Translations under genes and position numbers: made by a program
NCBI GenBank assembly: GCA_934047225.1
Contig: CAKOHE010000030.1
Span: 124,001-188,000 of the forward strand
DNA from: Ypsolopha sequella
Taxonomy: Eukaryota; Arthropoda; Insecta; Lepidoptera; Ypsolophidae
DNA: 64,000 nt
Direction of reading: 5' to 3'
Part shown: in pieces, positions 42,951 through 55,384 of the stretch
How the letters are laid out: the number at the start of each line of letters is the position of its first letter
How positions within the stretch are numbered: position 1 is the stretch's first letter
Notes under the pieces: generated by a model
Databases searched by the model: none
Told to the model about the DNA's origin: nothing
The model's input: the letters and a program-made list of their open reading frames with translations, nothing else

Positions 42951-44957
42951 ATGTCTTACAAATATTGTGTCGTGCCAAAGTGCAAGAGTACAAGTAGTAG
43001 TACGCCCGACAAACTATTTTTTCATGTTCCAACAGACAAAAAAGCTAGAAAAAAGTGGTGTAGTGTTATGAAGAGAGATCCTTTATCAAGCAAAAGTACT
43101 CATTACTGTTGCGAAGATCATTTCGACGTAAGTACCTTTCCTACGTTATACCTTATACTTGACGTATACCTATTTCCTCGTATTATTGAGTAAATGTCAC
43201 CTATTTTATCGATCAATGGAATCAAAAACCTTAAAACTTAATCCTTTTATGTCATATTGTCTCAACCTTAACACAATCGTATGAGGTAATAACAATAAAC
43301 AATAATCAACGTAGGTATGATATTTGTAGTCCGGGAGACTACCGCATTTTTATCTACGATAATGAATACCTATCAACAATAGGTAATGATTCGAATTTTA
43401 ATTTCTTTGCTGTAGGACCTATTTTTTGGATCTGCTTTTCTCAGTAAGTAAAGTATTATTTAAAAATAAAATAAAGAATCTTTAATCTGTTTTTACTTTT
43501 TACAGGTCGAAAATGACATGGAAAATTATATAAGGTACCGATTGATGGGTGGTCAACTAAGACTAAAAAAAGGAGTTCTGCCGCATAAATTTGACTGCCA
43601 AAGAAAGGATAACGCCGTTGTAGAACGGACTGGATATAAAAAAAGACAGCAGATTGAGTACTTTGAAAGAGTGCTTAATCCGGAAGTTGGTCATGAAAAC
43701 CTAATAACACAAGAAGAGTTCGTGGCGTGTGAAACGATTGATTTTAATTCAAATGATACAGAGGCTATAAACCCGCTTGAAGAAGATAATGCGGCAAATC
43801 TACACAATGATCCTAAATATAAATCACTCGCAGTGCAAGTTAATATAAAGCCAAAAGTTCGAAGCAAGGGCATTAATACTGACGCCGGTTTTGACCGGGT
43901 TGAAGAGTTTGCTCTTAAAATAAAAACGGTGAAACCAAAAGAACATCGTCGGGATCATCATCGGGAACCAATGCATGATAGCTTCACATCTTACTCTAAT
44001 ACCTCATCAGTTTCTGCGAGCCTAAGTGGATTCAGTGTAAATACTGACGCCTGTGAAATGAAACGACAAGTAGATACTGAGTTATTTAAGGAACACATGC
44101 AAAAAGGAACTTTAATGTCTATATCTAGAGAACCTAAGCTTTTTCTCGGATTACCATCGCAAGTGTATTTCTGTTTAGAATATTTGAGTGAATCTACTGA
44201 GAGACCTCTGATGGATGTATTATTGAGCTTGAAAAAACTGAGATGGCGTGAACCGAATTCCGTGCTTGCTGTTCAATTTGGAGTTTCGGAATCTACAGTC
44301 GCCAGACATTTCAAAGAAACAATACCTAAGGTTGCTCAATGCATGGAGAAACTGATTTTTATTCCTCCTCGCGACGATATTCGCTCAAATCTTCCGATAC
44401 CTTTTAGGAGGCGTTATTCAACAGTCGTCAGCATCATAGATTGTTTAGAAATTCAAATCGAGAAACCTAGCTCAGCAGTACATCAGGCGCTGACGTGGTC
44501 ACAATATAAAAATGCGAATACTATAAAATATCTAATATCGATAACACCTAATGGACTTATAAACTTCATATCCGAAGGTTATGGAGGAAGGACATCGGAC
44601 GCCCTTATCTTTGAAGACTGCGGTTTTCTTCAGATGTTATCCCCCGGTGACGTAGTGATGGCTGATAGGGGATTTAAGAATATAGCTCATTTACTTGAAC
44701 GTCAAGGTTGCAAACTTTTAAGGCCTCCTAGCGTTGATTCGGGATCAAAACTAAGTAAAGAAGAAGTTTTAGAAACTAAAAGAATAGCGGCCCTTCGAGT
44801 ACACGTCGAGAGAAGTATAGGGCGTTTAAGGGAGTTTGAAATGATTGCACCTCATGCATGTGTTGACATTGATTATGTTAGAATATTAGACTATGTTGTG
44901 ACATCTGCTTGTGGAGTAGTTAATCTTCAAGAATGCTTATTTAGAAACCAAGTTTAA
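42951..44957 (+). CDS. THAP-domain DDE transposase (two exons)
   Basis: Exons 42951-43127 and 43506-44957 join in phase 0 to give 542 residues. The ATG has an AAAAATG context. Residues 1-90 are a THAP C2CH zinc finger: Cys6 and Cys11, a KKW tryptophan, YCCEDHF, and LPHKF at the end, the last brought in by exon 2. Residues about 95-240 are a variable, charged linker. Residues about 255-540 are a DDE_Tnp_4/Harbinger-like nuclease: a helix-turn-helix-like LAVQFGVSESTVARHF, the first Asp in IIDCLEIQIEKP, the second in VVMADRGFKN, and the Glu in HVERSIGRLREF. It should bind the element ends and cut DNA in the nucleus. No stops or frameshifts. AATAAA follows the stop within a few bases. Confidence 0.9.
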
Positions 44958-45008
44958 AATAAAACAATATTTATATCTTAAGCCATCTGTTTATTTTTAT
45001 ACCTTAAC

Positions 45009-46734
45009 CTAAGTTTTGACCAATTTAGGAAAGACTGAGTGTTTCCAAAAACTTGTTGACTTTTCCAAAAGATCTTTGCAGTAAATTTCATCAAAATCTT
45101 CTTCAAAGATTTCTACTTCTTTGTTAGCTTCAAAATTCTTATCAGCAACACAAAAAAGCCCTTTAGTTTTGTTGCAAAAAAACATTTGCAGCTGGATTTG
45201 ACCTTTTGATTTGTTTGTGAGACGATTATTTTTAATAAAGCTTTCTTTGCCTTGTGTGGTCATGGGACATTTTATTTCTATGACATATTCTTGTGTTAAG
45301 CCATCAGGAGATGCACCTAAAATAGGCCAATCACTTTTCAAAAACAGCCCACCATTTTCGATTACAAATTTTCTCAATTTTGCTACTTTTGCCCTAACAT
45401 CAGGTTCCAGTACTTTGCCTCTTCGCATTGCAGGAGTTTCTGGTATGGTTGCACCGAATATTTGCTCAACTAATGAACCATCAGGGGTTTTGCAATGGGC
45501 GGCGTCGTGTATTTTTGACGCGGTTATTCTGCAATATCGCATCTCATGCCATAAAGGAGACTGAGCTTGAGATAGAGTTTCTTGTTCTATTTTTGAACAC
45601 TTTTCTGGTGTTTGTTTTGTTGTACAATAATCGATGAAGCCTTGTGCACTGTTCGTGTCGTTACCTTCTTTTTTATAATCATTTATCAAGTTATGCAATG
45701 ATAATTTCGTAAGTTCATTCTGTGTAACGTAACTTGTTAACTGAATCCTAATAGAATTTAACTGTATATTGTGCACCAGTTTGTTAAAAAATTGTTCACT
45801 TCTTACATTAGCGTTATCGTCAATATCTCCAGCGCTGGAACCGATATCTTTGGCTTTTATAAATTTCAAGGTTGTGCCCACTGTGGCCAGTTTTGGTTTG
45901 GCCCAATAACATTTTTTTTCAGTTGGAGAAGGCTCTTCACTGCGTCTTTGTATCCACATAAGAAATGCTACACTATGTTTGCAACCTCCTTTTTGTGCAG
46001 CACAATCATGACAAGTAACATCAATAATAGTTTTATCATTTTCTTCACATTTGAGAGTGCAGCTATAACCTTTAGTTTTTACTTTATGCTCCGGTGTTAT
46101 TCTTGCCTTTACTGTGCACACATTTCCATTTCTTTGGACTTGGACATACCCTACGGCATCGTCGCCATATGACTCTCGTACAGACCTGTAATAATCATAC
46201 AGCATTAAATACCTACATCACATTACCTGATGCGGTTGCACCATTTAAGTGCATCGAAACAAAAAACATGGTAGGTATCCGCTAATGTTAGTTAATCTAC
46301 GGCGCGCTCCCGGTCTATAATGTTTAGGTGAACTTGAAACCGGCACTTACTAAATCGCAATGAATCATGCCTGCAGTTGCCTGCTTACAAAAACATCAAC
46401 TCGAACTCCGTAGGAAGAAATAATGTAGGTACTTGACTTGACTAACGTTTTTATGATGGAGTGTGTTATGCTGTCCATGTACCTTTTTACCCAGGTTATT
46501 TTATTATTTTCACATTACCTACCGCAACAGCCATGGGAAAAAGTACCTAGGCCTAAACTCACTAACTAACACATTAAATTTGGTAGGTACTTACCGTTGA
46601 AGCTTCCAACCTCGGATTTCAGCGCTGGTATACTTCACATGATTGTTTAAGTATTCAAAAACCATGAAAGAATCCACTTTAGGTAGATTATCTGACTGTC
46701 CTTTTTCGAATCCATCTTCCAATTTGTTGCTCAT
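45009..46734 (-). CDS. SWIM zinc finger-YqaJ nuclease protein, second ISL2EU gene (two exons)
   Basis: Exon 1 is 46734-46595 (ATG at MSNKLEDGFEKG, donor GTAAGT) and exon 2 is 46185-45009 (acceptor TTACAG). The join completes an Arg codon, giving SAEIRGWKLQRSVRESYGDD and 438 residues in total. Residues about 55-125 are SWIM-like, with TCHDCAAQKGGCKHSVAF as the Cys/His core. Residues about 245-410 are a YqaJ/lambda-exonuclease-like fold: MRYCRITASKIHDA, RGKVLEPDVRAKV, GLFLKSDWPILGASPDGL with its catalytic Asp, YVIEIKCPM with the Glu-x-Lys, and KGQIQLQMFFC. It probably processes DNA ends during transposition. Its 3' end faces the transposase gene only about 50 bp away. The longer upstream frame to 46932 is not needed. 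Confidence 0.87.
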
Positions 46735-46985
46735 TATTACAGAACACCGAAACAATAAACCGATAATGCATAAAACTCGAAAAAAAACCGAGTGTTCGCT
46801 ACTAATCACGAATGTGCGTACTGGACGACTGCGATCGCGCGGGGTCTGTGTGTGATGACGACATCGGTATCCACGGGCGGGAGGCGCGCGTTTTAAAATC
46901 AAGCCCGATAAAATATTAAATAACTTTGCCATTTATGGACGGATTTCAAAAAATCAAAAAGTAGTGTACTCAGAAAATCATAACA

Positions 46986-47466
46986 CATGCAATGTAATAG
47001 TCAAAATTGGATTCTCCCGTTATGTGACTTATCCTCATTACGACGTCCGAGTGCTACCTATTTAGCTCTCCGTTCAGTTTTAAACGTGCAGGCACAATGG
47101 CTTCTTCGGATACTTTTAATGTGATTATTATCCGTTTTTATTTCATTACCGTTTTTAGTGATTAGATAAGTGAACCTTTTGTAATTACACTGTGAAACTG
47201 TAAGGGTTCCTTCTTGACTATGGAACCTTAAAAAGCTGCCTCTATGCGTACGGACGCCAGTATGACAGGCTACCTAATGCCAGTTCTTATTGCGGCGTCA
47301 TAGTCGTTAAAATCGCAACAAATAGGGAGCTTTATCTGCTGGAGATTGTACAACTCTAATTATCGCTCAGGGTAATTGTTAAATAAAATCCCTAATAAAA
47401 CAAAAAGAAACCTCATCTAAAATGGACCTTTACCTTACATAGAGGTCTGTTTTTTCTGTCTAGTCA
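46986..47466. other. Gene-free stretch
   Basis: AT-rich flank of the ISL2EU-type element. No gene seen. Confidence 0.4.
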
Positions 47467-47725
47467 TTTTAGGGTTCTGTACCTGAAAGGGGCCCTAGCT
47501 ATTACTAAGTTCGGTCGACTGTCCGTCTGTCACAGAGGTCTATAGCTTCAGCCGTAAAAGGTAACGGATTGAAATTTTCACAGAATTCGTGTTACTATGG
47601 CCTATTTATTATCTTTATGATAATCGTATAGCAGAAACAAAAAACATGTTAAAAGATGATACTTTTTCGAGGTTTTTAATATGGAGACCCCCTTGGGTTT
47701 CTTTATTTCGATTATTATTATTATT
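47467..47725 (-). mobile_element. Helitron-like fragment
   Basis: TTAGGGTTCTGTACC, TATTACTAAGTTCGG and the CTGTCCGTCTGTCAC core follow the same order as 16114-16260. The far end with the AAGTGCGAGTC head is missing. Confidence 0.65.
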
Positions 47726-47888
47726 TAACATTACTGATCAGGTATTGTTATATTAAAATGTTATATTCATCAGCTGATCTATATTAATTAAATATCATAA
47801 CTTGTTTCTCTGAGTATAATTCACTAAAGTAATTATCGATGTAGCGTCTGCTCTTGTCTGCTAAAAAGAAGCAAGAGCGACATTTCAA

Positions 47889-48130
47889 TAAAAAACCACC
47901 CAAGTGCGAGTCAGACTCGCGTACCAATGGTTCCGTATTGTAAATAATAAATTTAATATTGTAATTTTTTTCGTGAATTTCTCAACCGCTTTATTTTCCT
48001 GTAATCTTTACGTGAACACATATTACCATGACTTTTTCATATTTTTTGGTCCATTAGTTTTGGAGACAAGGGGGGACATACATTTTTATGGTTTTACCAA
48101 GATTTCTCGAAATAGATGCAATTAAATATA
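47889..48130 (+). mobile_element. Helitron-like fragment
   Basis: CCAAGTGCGAGTCAGACTCG head, then CCTGTAATCTTTACGTG and GATTTCTCGAAATAG. It matches 15043-15190 and is inverted relative to 50215-50390. ORFs here are shadows. Confidence 0.65.
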
Positions 48131-48268
48131 GCGAAACTATATAATCAATCAGCTTTTTAACACCTACAATTTGATACCCATATTGTATTTTTATAAAATT
48201 TTCACGTTCATGGAGGTAACTAGGAGCAGAAGGATTGTAGAGAAGAGAAGAATGTGAGCATTTCTGCG

Positions 48269-48583
48269 AAGACGTATGGGGAGCCAATTTAACTGGAAAC
48301 GGAACTTTTGTTGGCAGCTACCTGCCCCTTAAGACGTATGGGGAGCCAATTTAACTGGAAACGGAACTTTTGTTGGCAGCTACCTGCCCCTTAAGACGTA
48401 TGGGGAGCCAATTTAACTGGAAACGGAACTTTTGTTGGCAGCTACCTGCCCCTTAAGACGTATGGGGAGCCAATTTAACTGGAAACGGAACTTTTGTTGG
48501 CAGCTACCTGCCCCTTAAGACGTATGGGGAGCCAATTTAACTGGAAACGGAACTTTTGTTGGCAGCTACCTGCCCCTTAAGAC
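48269..48583 (+). repeat. 62-bp minisatellite, five units
   Basis: Units begin GACGTATGGGGAGCCAATTT at 48271, 48333, 48395, 48457 and 48519, and appear identical. Each ends GCTACCTGCCCCTTAA. Perfect identity suggests recent expansion or homogenisation. Confidence 0.92.
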
Positions 48584-49101
48584 GCTACGAAACTTAATTT
48601 GTCACGTTACCAGAGTTTAGTTGAAATGACAAACATAACTTTGTGAAGCGTCGACCGGAGCCCGGACATTTCAGTCCTTCGGACGTAAAATTAATTATGA
48701 GAAAACTTTGCGCCATCAGACTTTACGTGTTTGTTTTACAGATAAAAGTATACTTGTTAAAATAAACAGTAAAAAAACTCAATTTATGAGAAAAGATTTT
48801 AACATTTTAGATGGTCGGCTAAAATTCAATTTGGGTAATGAAATTTAATGAATTTTTATCTTAATAATTAAGGTTGTTAAATTATTGTGAACACTTGTGC
48901 ATAAGTTTTACTTATATTTAAATTAAATAATATATTTTTTCGTTTTTATACTATGTGAAACTACAAAAGTTTGCATTATAATATTTTGTCGTAAAAACTT
49001 TAAAATCCCCATTTTTATGGGTCATTTCCAGGCTAACGCGGATGACATATTTTATAAATTCCGTTAATTTTAGCTATGACCAATATGACCATCAATATAA
49101 C
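48584..49101. other. Gene-free stretch
   Basis: AT-rich DNA, nothing recognised. Confidence 0.4.
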
Positions 49102-49318
49102 GTGACATTTACAAATTCATACCGGAGGCTTGGTAAGTGATCAGTATCAATAACAAATTTTAAAATGTTGACATCACTCGGGACGGGCTTGCATTTTGTA
49201 GGTAAATATATAAATATATAATTTACGAATTTCACCAAAAGGGTCTTCGAACCTTGATACTAAACTCTTACCGAGTCTTCCGCATGAATTTGGTTGCATA
49301 AATAAATGTCACCTTGCA
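49102..49318. mobile_element. Degraded MITE related to 11231-11500
   Basis: GTGACATTTACAAATTCATA plus GGAGGCTTGGTAAGTGATCA at the left; a complementary CATGAATTTGG...AATGTCACCTTG end at the right. Confidence 0.6.
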
Positions 49319-50214
49319 AAGAATAAGACAAGAGATAACGTACCTGTATAGGTAATATGAATGTTTGATAGGCACTCTCCTTATTGTAGTAATATAGGTA
49401 TCATCATAGAATCATGTCTTGAAATACCCTGTCTTGTTATATTTCATGTTGATAGACGTCGAAACTAAAGTGACAGATTCGCACTCGTGTCATACGCATC
49501 CCTGCTATCTTGACTCAGACCAAGAAATCCGGTATCTTGAGACATATTATGAGATACTATAACCATTGTCAATCGGTTTTCTAAGTATAGAAAGTAAGAG
49601 TAACAAAAAAATTGTGTCGACTCTATGCCCTAAATTGAGTAATTATCGAAAAACAAACTCATCTATCTTTATTTTCATGTTCATTTTGTATAACTGAAGT
49701 TATTATACGGCCGCGATTGTAATGGGAATGGAAATTACAGTTTGCATAGTAGTACTAATTAAGGGAACTAAAACTCATCGAGTAAAATAATCTACATAAT
49801 ATGTACAGATACTTAAAATTGTTAAATGATCTATGCGGTGCTTCTCTAGAATATGAAATGATAGCTGTTCTGCATAGCTGAACTTTTTTCTAAACCTATT
49901 TTCAAGTGTTTTATTAAAACAAAAAATTATTACCAAAAATTAAAACTAAATAATCGTATAAATATTGAAAATTTAAACATAAGACCTAAGAATAAATATA
50001 GTAGTACGAAAAATATGAAAAAAAATGTCAATTACAGATCATAGCTGGCCAATTACAGAAAACCTATAGCGATTAAAATAAAGTTGAGCACAAATGAGAA
50101 TATAAAAAAAAGTAAAATAAAAAAAAACATATTTTATAAAAATACAATATGGGTATAAAATTGTAGGTATTAAAGAGCTTATTGTAAAAATATATACCTA
50201 TAGTTTGGCTATAT
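49319..50214. other. Gene-free stretch
   Basis: AT-rich DNA, nothing recognised. Confidence 0.4.
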
Positions 50215-50390
50215 TTAATTGCATCTATTTCGAGAAATCCTTGAAAAAGAATAAAAAAATGTTTGTCCCCCCCTTATCTATGTGTTTACGTAAAGATTAC
50301 AGGAAAAATAAAGCGGTTGTCAAATTCACGAAAAAAATGCCAAAATTTAATTTATCATCCACAATACGGAACCCTAGTGTAAGAAAAGTA
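50215..50390 (-). mobile_element. Helitron-like fragment (inverted)
   Basis: Reverse complement of the 47925-48125 block, ending ATACGGAACCCTAGTG. The AAGTGCGAGTC head itself is lost. Confidence 0.6.
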
Positions 50391-50559
50391 TATTAGAACG
50401 TACCGATGCTTTTGTCGATTTCAAAACGCAAGGTGGATTTTGACAGCCAGCTGTCATTACTATTTTTTGCGGGAACGGTATATATTTTTCGATGTGTTTG
50501 TTTGTAAAACAATTAAGGGAATCATTGAGTTAGCGCCCACGGCCGCGATAGGTACAGCT

Positions 50560-50650
50560 CGTTCACAGTTATTTTACCTCTAGGCTGATCGAAAATGTTT
50601 CTTAAGTATTGGACATAGAACAGCTGTCAGAGGTAAAATAACTGTGAACA
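50560..50650. repeat. Short inverted repeat
   Basis: GTTCACAGTTATTTTACCTC at 50561 and its exact complement ending at 50649, separated by about 47 bases. Likely ends of a tiny MITE. Confidence 0.65.
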
Positions 50651-51448
50651 GTCTGTATTTGAAAAAAACTATAGTCGTCTTATTCCCGCTGCGCGGCGCA
50701 CTTGCAAGCGAGTCGCCCCGCGCGCTTCCCGCAACCTTATTCTGTGATGCGTCCGTATTCTGGTAATGTAAATGTAACATATCAGATTTTCATGTTTAGT
50801 TTATGAGTTTAGCGAAAGAATCACAAATTAGAGTAAAATAGCACATGTTATATACGTAATTTAATCCAAAATTTGGGTTCATTAGTTGTTTAGTAAGACT
50901 AATTGAACGGGCAAAGTTAGGCAGATATTTAATTTTATTTGTAGCGTATTTGGATATTTATTTGTAGCTCTTCTGGAAGGATGGGTTTTTTGGGCGAAAC
51001 GTCGTGACAAAATCAATCTGTTATCCTGCTGGCGGTATGTATTTTGTATGAAAAATTTATTTGGCCTTCTGGCAGTACAATGACCTTGATCCTGAACGGC
51101 ACGTCGAACGTCGAAACGCGTCGCCCCGTGTGCCATGACAAAGGCAGGTGGTGCTTACTATTACCACAGAATAAAATACTATACTACGTACAGAAGAATC
51201 ACCTTGCAAAAAAATTGAAATAAATAGCTACTCTCGCTAAGCAGCAATAAAGTACAAACTAGCTCGCACCCGCCCTTCGGCAACTTTTTATAATTGCCTA
51301 CAGTCAGGTACCACACGTGCGTGCAAGCGAGAATGTATGGAATTACTACGCGCTAGAGCTTCTTTTACTGTGAGGGGCTCAAGGTCATAAATCACTGTTC
51401 ACTCGGTAGGGTTGTTTAAAATGTTGCACGCGTGAAAGAGGTATTTTA
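50651..51448. other. Gene-free stretch
   Basis: A GC-rich patch lies near 50690-50730. The ORF at 50882-51136 is unsupported. Confidence 0.4.
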
Positions 51449-51727
51449 TAAGGTGTTTATGCAGCCAAATTCATACTGGATGCTTGGTAAATAATCAGTA
51501 TCACGGATCGATAACAAGTTTCGTAAATTTCACAAAATAATATGTTGACCTACCTACCATAGTAATTGACTCGGCGCTAGGCTTGTGTTTGTAGGGAACA
51601 GGATTTCTTAAAATAAGGAAATAATTTTCGAATTTCCCAAAAAAGGTCATCGAACCTTGATACCGAGATCTTATCGTGTCTTCAGTAGGAATTTATCTGC
51701 ATAAATTATAAATTAATGTCACCATAT
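51449..51727. mobile_element. Degraded MITE related to 11231-11500
   Basis: AAATTCATACTGGATGCTTG at the left end and a complementary CTTCAGTAGGAATTTATC...TGTCACC at the right. The centre differs from the copy at 11.2 kb. Confidence 0.6.
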
Positions 51728-52097
51728 ATTTTAGTTTTTAATATTATTTATAAATGAATGATGTAATATTTTGTTTTATTTATTACTCATACATTATACA
51801 CCACCAACTGTATTGTATATTGATAAATAGACCTTACATGCGTCTTGACTGAGAGTAAATTATTTATATATTTATATTTTGAGGACCTAACAAAAGTAGT
51901 ATCAAGTATGTATGTAAGCTTTCTTTGACTATCCATAGCCAGAACAGAACATGAAAAGTCGCGACGCGTAGATAAAAGTGAGACGTGTATCACAGAGCGT
52001 GAGTATGAGTAACACTCAACTGACTCTAGTGCCGACGACGGGTTGCGTCGCGGTAGGTATTTATCGCGGATCACGTGGTCAAGTGAGACCCCCCTGT

Positions 52098-52432
52098 TAT
52101 TACTCTTTCTTGATTTAGACTATCTTGTCCACTCTGTACGACATTTATGTTTTCTTTGTCAGGATGGTCGTTACTGACACTCAATTTTCTTTGAAAGCTA
52201 AAAACAAACAAGTTATCCTAAATAATCATTAAAGCCTCTAACGTTTCAATAGTTCTGTTATCAAACATTGATTTATGTTTTACTGAACGAAGATTCCGCA
52301 GCTAGGTACTTAGGTACTTCCTCATTACCCTTTATTGATTTAAATTATCTTGTCCTCTCAGTAGGACATTTATATTTTCTTTGTCAGAATGGTCATTCAT
52401 TACTGACACCCAAATTTCTATGAAAGCTATAT
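52098..52432 (+). repeat. Direct repeat of about 105 bp in two copies
   Basis: 52098-52203 and 52322-52432 share TTATCTTGTCC, GGACATTTATATTTTCTTTGTCAG-like sequence, ATGGTC and TTACTGACAC in order, about 80 percent alike by eye. Non-coding. Confidence 0.6.
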
Positions 52433-53420
52433 TTTTATAATATACATACATATATATTAATATAAAACTTAACAATTTGTATTTCTTTTACCTCGAATTC
52501 ATTTACAATTTTATCATTGACGTAAAGATTATATTTTATGCTCTGTGCATACTTACTTGAGACCGAGAAGTCGTCGACCTTTATTTTGGTAAACTCGCTT
52601 GGCTTTACCAGAACCGTAGTACTTTATTATTCTTTTATTACCCATTATTTACCTACCATTTATTATTATCTTCTACTGTTACAGTGTTAATTTATTTAAT
52701 AAATGATACAGCAAACTAACCTAACCTATACATTACTCTTACACTTATTGCACAAAAACAAAACAAAAGGGAATATTTACATTATTATACACAACACACA
52801 ACCAGTTCACAATATTACACAAAATCGGAATCGTCAAATGCACTATACTACCACGAAAACACCTGATATTAGCCAAAATTTTCTTTATCACTGTCTATTG
52901 TTTTTCATTGCCAGAAATAAAGACATTTTATTTTTTTATTTTTGCGTGACGGCGGCGTGTCGTTTGACTCTAAGCACCTGATTAATTTTAAAAGCAATAA
53001 TCAAAATCGTTAGATCTTGTTTTGGTATTTTTTTTTGCAGGCGTTTTTAAATATTTTCAAGCTTTTTCCTTCTAAAACAAAATGAATAAAAAAGAATCCC
53101 ATAGGTATCTTAACTATCATACCTGAATATGTGATATCTTCTGCATTTTAGCCCGTATTTGGTGAGAAACTGATGACAAACAGTTTCTTATTTTTATGCC
53201 TTTCTAGTAACGCGTGAAGCTTACTATAGCTTTAAATGATAAATTATGTAAAAACTAATGCCAAGGGGTCTTAGAATAAGGATCAACGTATGTTTATGCA
53301 GAGCTGCAATTTCCTAAAGCGACAGGATGCAGCGTCTTCGAAATTCTAAAATGTCGAATTTCACATTTTGTCCGGGATAATCGCCTTCTGTTGTTGTCGA
53401 ACCTATTTCATCGTTTGAAT
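52433..53420. other. Gene-free stretch
   Basis: AT-rich. The ORF at 52703-52981 is low-complexity and unsupported. Confidence 0.4.
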
Positions 53421-53441
53421 TATCGTATTGGTGGCCAGAGT

Positions 53442-53700
53442 TTACAGTTCAGAACTGGAAGCGAGCTTACTGGCCACAAACGGGTTATTGGTAACTTGGT
53501 AAGGCAAAAATAAGATTTTGAAACCAGGTGGTTCATTTTCATTCACGTTTTTCGCATCAAGGATGGTGCCATGTACGGTTGCCAGTGGACCTAGTGGTTC
53601 ATATTGATCATCATGAAAACGACAAATAAAATGGCCGTTCTTGCGAGCCCAGCTACATAGTAGTGGCACTCCGACATTGACTGTGCAGGCAACGATCAGG
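53442..53700 (-). other. Unassigned open frame
   Basis: The minus-strand frame reads VPLLCSWARKNGHFICRFHDD and continues to a stop at 53442, about 85 codons from the point where it opens. A CACAG|T acceptor-like site lies at its start (about 53685). It has mixed composition unlike simple shadow ORFs, but I recognise no family and no partner exon. It may be an exon or a decayed element. A second frame at 53879-54130 is even less certain. Confidence 0.2.
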
Positions 53701-54446
53701 ACGATTTATTCTGACACCTTAAAGAACTCGAGGGATTTTGGCGGTTACAGGAGGGAAGGGCAAACACCGAGGAATTAGATACAATTTACTCGATTTTTAG
53801 ATTTGATTCGGGTGCACTTTTCAGAACATATCAGCATCATATACTTGTCGCAGACCCAACTAACCTCATTTATCGAGCCTAGTCGGAAACGCCAAGTAGG
53901 GGTGAGGTCGATACAGCGATGATAGTTTTTGGTAGTCTGACGTTTTGGTTTGTTGGTGAAGTCTGTCTGCCATGACAGGATTCTGTGGGAGAACGCCGGG
54001 ACAAACGGTCATTGCTTTGAGGGTGCGTCGCTGTATCGAACTTACCGCGTTTCTCGACCAAGTAATCTGAATCTATCCGTCTGATCGTTATCGCCATGTC
54101 TGACACACCTGACAATGAACCCTCCTTCACGTCCCCGACATACTTATAAGGTACAAATATGGTTTACCAGGCGCCTCTAAACTACTTTTTTACCTTGTTA
54201 GAGCCCCCCCAAAATCAAATCATGTGGGCACGCCATTGGAGGGGTGGTGTGTTCTGTACCTTGACCAGAGAGTGCGTTAATTGTTTCATTTTATTCGTCA
54301 CAATAGCCACTAATAGAATACTTTTTTTTGAGTTTATATATTTATGAACGCGCGTATATTTATGAACGCGCCTGATGAAATGCGTCGATTACACCTAGAA
54401 TGAAGCGCGCTCGTCCTGAAAGTGCCTATTTACTCATCGACCCAGA

Positions 54447-54520
54447 TTAAGCCAAGTGCGAGTCGGACTTGGCAAAAGGGTTCCGTTCCAACACAAATAC
54501 GGCTACGGAACCCTAAAAAT
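54447..54520 (+). mobile_element. Helitron-like deletion derivative
   Basis: Only the two ends remain: GCCAAGTGCGAGTCGGACTT and GGCTACGGAACCCTAAAAA, joined by about 35 bp. Confidence 0.65.
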
Positions 54521-54559
54521 ATTTTGATGCCATAGTAACATCAAGCCGACAAAAAAAAA

Positions 54560-55370
54560 ACAAGCTGCTAATATTTATTTATTTATTTATTTAATATATT
54601 TACAGTACAGCTTTACAGATACCTAAATCTAATACGCTATACCTACTAAAATAATTTACAAATAACATTTATTTACAAATACAAATAACAAATAATTACA
54701 CAATACTACTCTTTTTTGCATCTTTCTCACATAACCTCAGACATTCACGAAACACGTTCATCAAACTATCAGCAAACAGATCACACGTTGGATTTGCTGA
54801 CAGCAGTGTGTTTAGTTAGGCCCTCCAGAGCGCGCGGAAGCGGAGAACGACGTCGCGCCATGGTTCTAGCGGTGGGTACGTGTAGCAGCTTGTGACTACG
54901 CGCGCGACTGTAATTTTTGGGTGCAAAAAGCGAGGTTACAGCGTTCACAAGTTTGGGGCAGTCAGAGTCACCCGCAAAATACGGCACACCTGAACCAATA
55001 AGTCCGTATTGCGCCTGACATCCAGTGAGTTCAAATTGAGAGTACCTAAGAGAAAAGGGGTGGGATACATAAAAGGCTAGTAACCGAACTTTCTTTTATA
55101 TAGGTAACGTAGGAAAGCTTTTTGCACCTTTTCTACTATAAGAGTGTATGTGCTCTCATATGGGTTCCATATCACGAACTCGCCTCGAGCTTGGTCCTAA
55201 CAAGCGACGTGAAGAGAAGCTGAATGGTCTTCAGGTCTTGCAAGTCCCTGCAGTTTCGCATAACGAACCCTAGCCGTCTAAAACAATTTGCTGCTAGGTT
55301 CACCACATGGTCATGAAAATTGAGTAGTAATATAGTAGCGCCTGACAAATATATCGGCACCCTATCAATA
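54560..55370 (-). pseudogene. 3' fragment of a LINE (RT thumb to tail)
   Basis: Minus-strand frames read FHDHVVNLAANCFRRLGFVM, DLKTIQLLFTSLVRTKLE, VEKVQKAFLRYLY and LNSLDVRRNTDLL, which match the region after the RT catalytic domain in jockey-like LINEs such as LINE B. The frame shifts several times. A (TTTA)n tract at about 54570-54595 is the tail. 5'-truncated, with no catalytic motifs. Confidence 0.75.
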
Positions 55371-55384
55371 CGGAAACCTAAATT

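Larger units (their letters stand above)
42700..46985. mobile_element. Two-gene DNA transposon of ISL2EU type, apparently intact
   Basis: Contains a THAP-DDE transposase gene (+) and a SWIM/YqaJ nuclease gene (-) arranged tail to tail. Imperfect inverted similarity is seen between the outer parts: GACGTCATCCCACACATACC with the following GC-rich block (about 42806-42845) against the complement of the ACCCCGCGCG-type block at about 46830-46860. Similarity also extends outward (CAAATCGGACAAGAAATG against the complement of 46920-46950). The exact ends and target duplication are not fixed. As I recall the superfamily, ISL2EU elements carry exactly this gene pair. Confidence 0.72.

Noticed and set aside
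46735..46932. N-terminal extension of the YqaJ gene from 46932
   Set aside because: The extension is basic and GC-rich terminal-repeat sequence. The ATG at 46734 begins the part that looks conserved.
52703..52981. 92-residue plus-strand frame
   Set aside because: Low-complexity Thr/Asn/His/Ile composition in AT-rich DNA.
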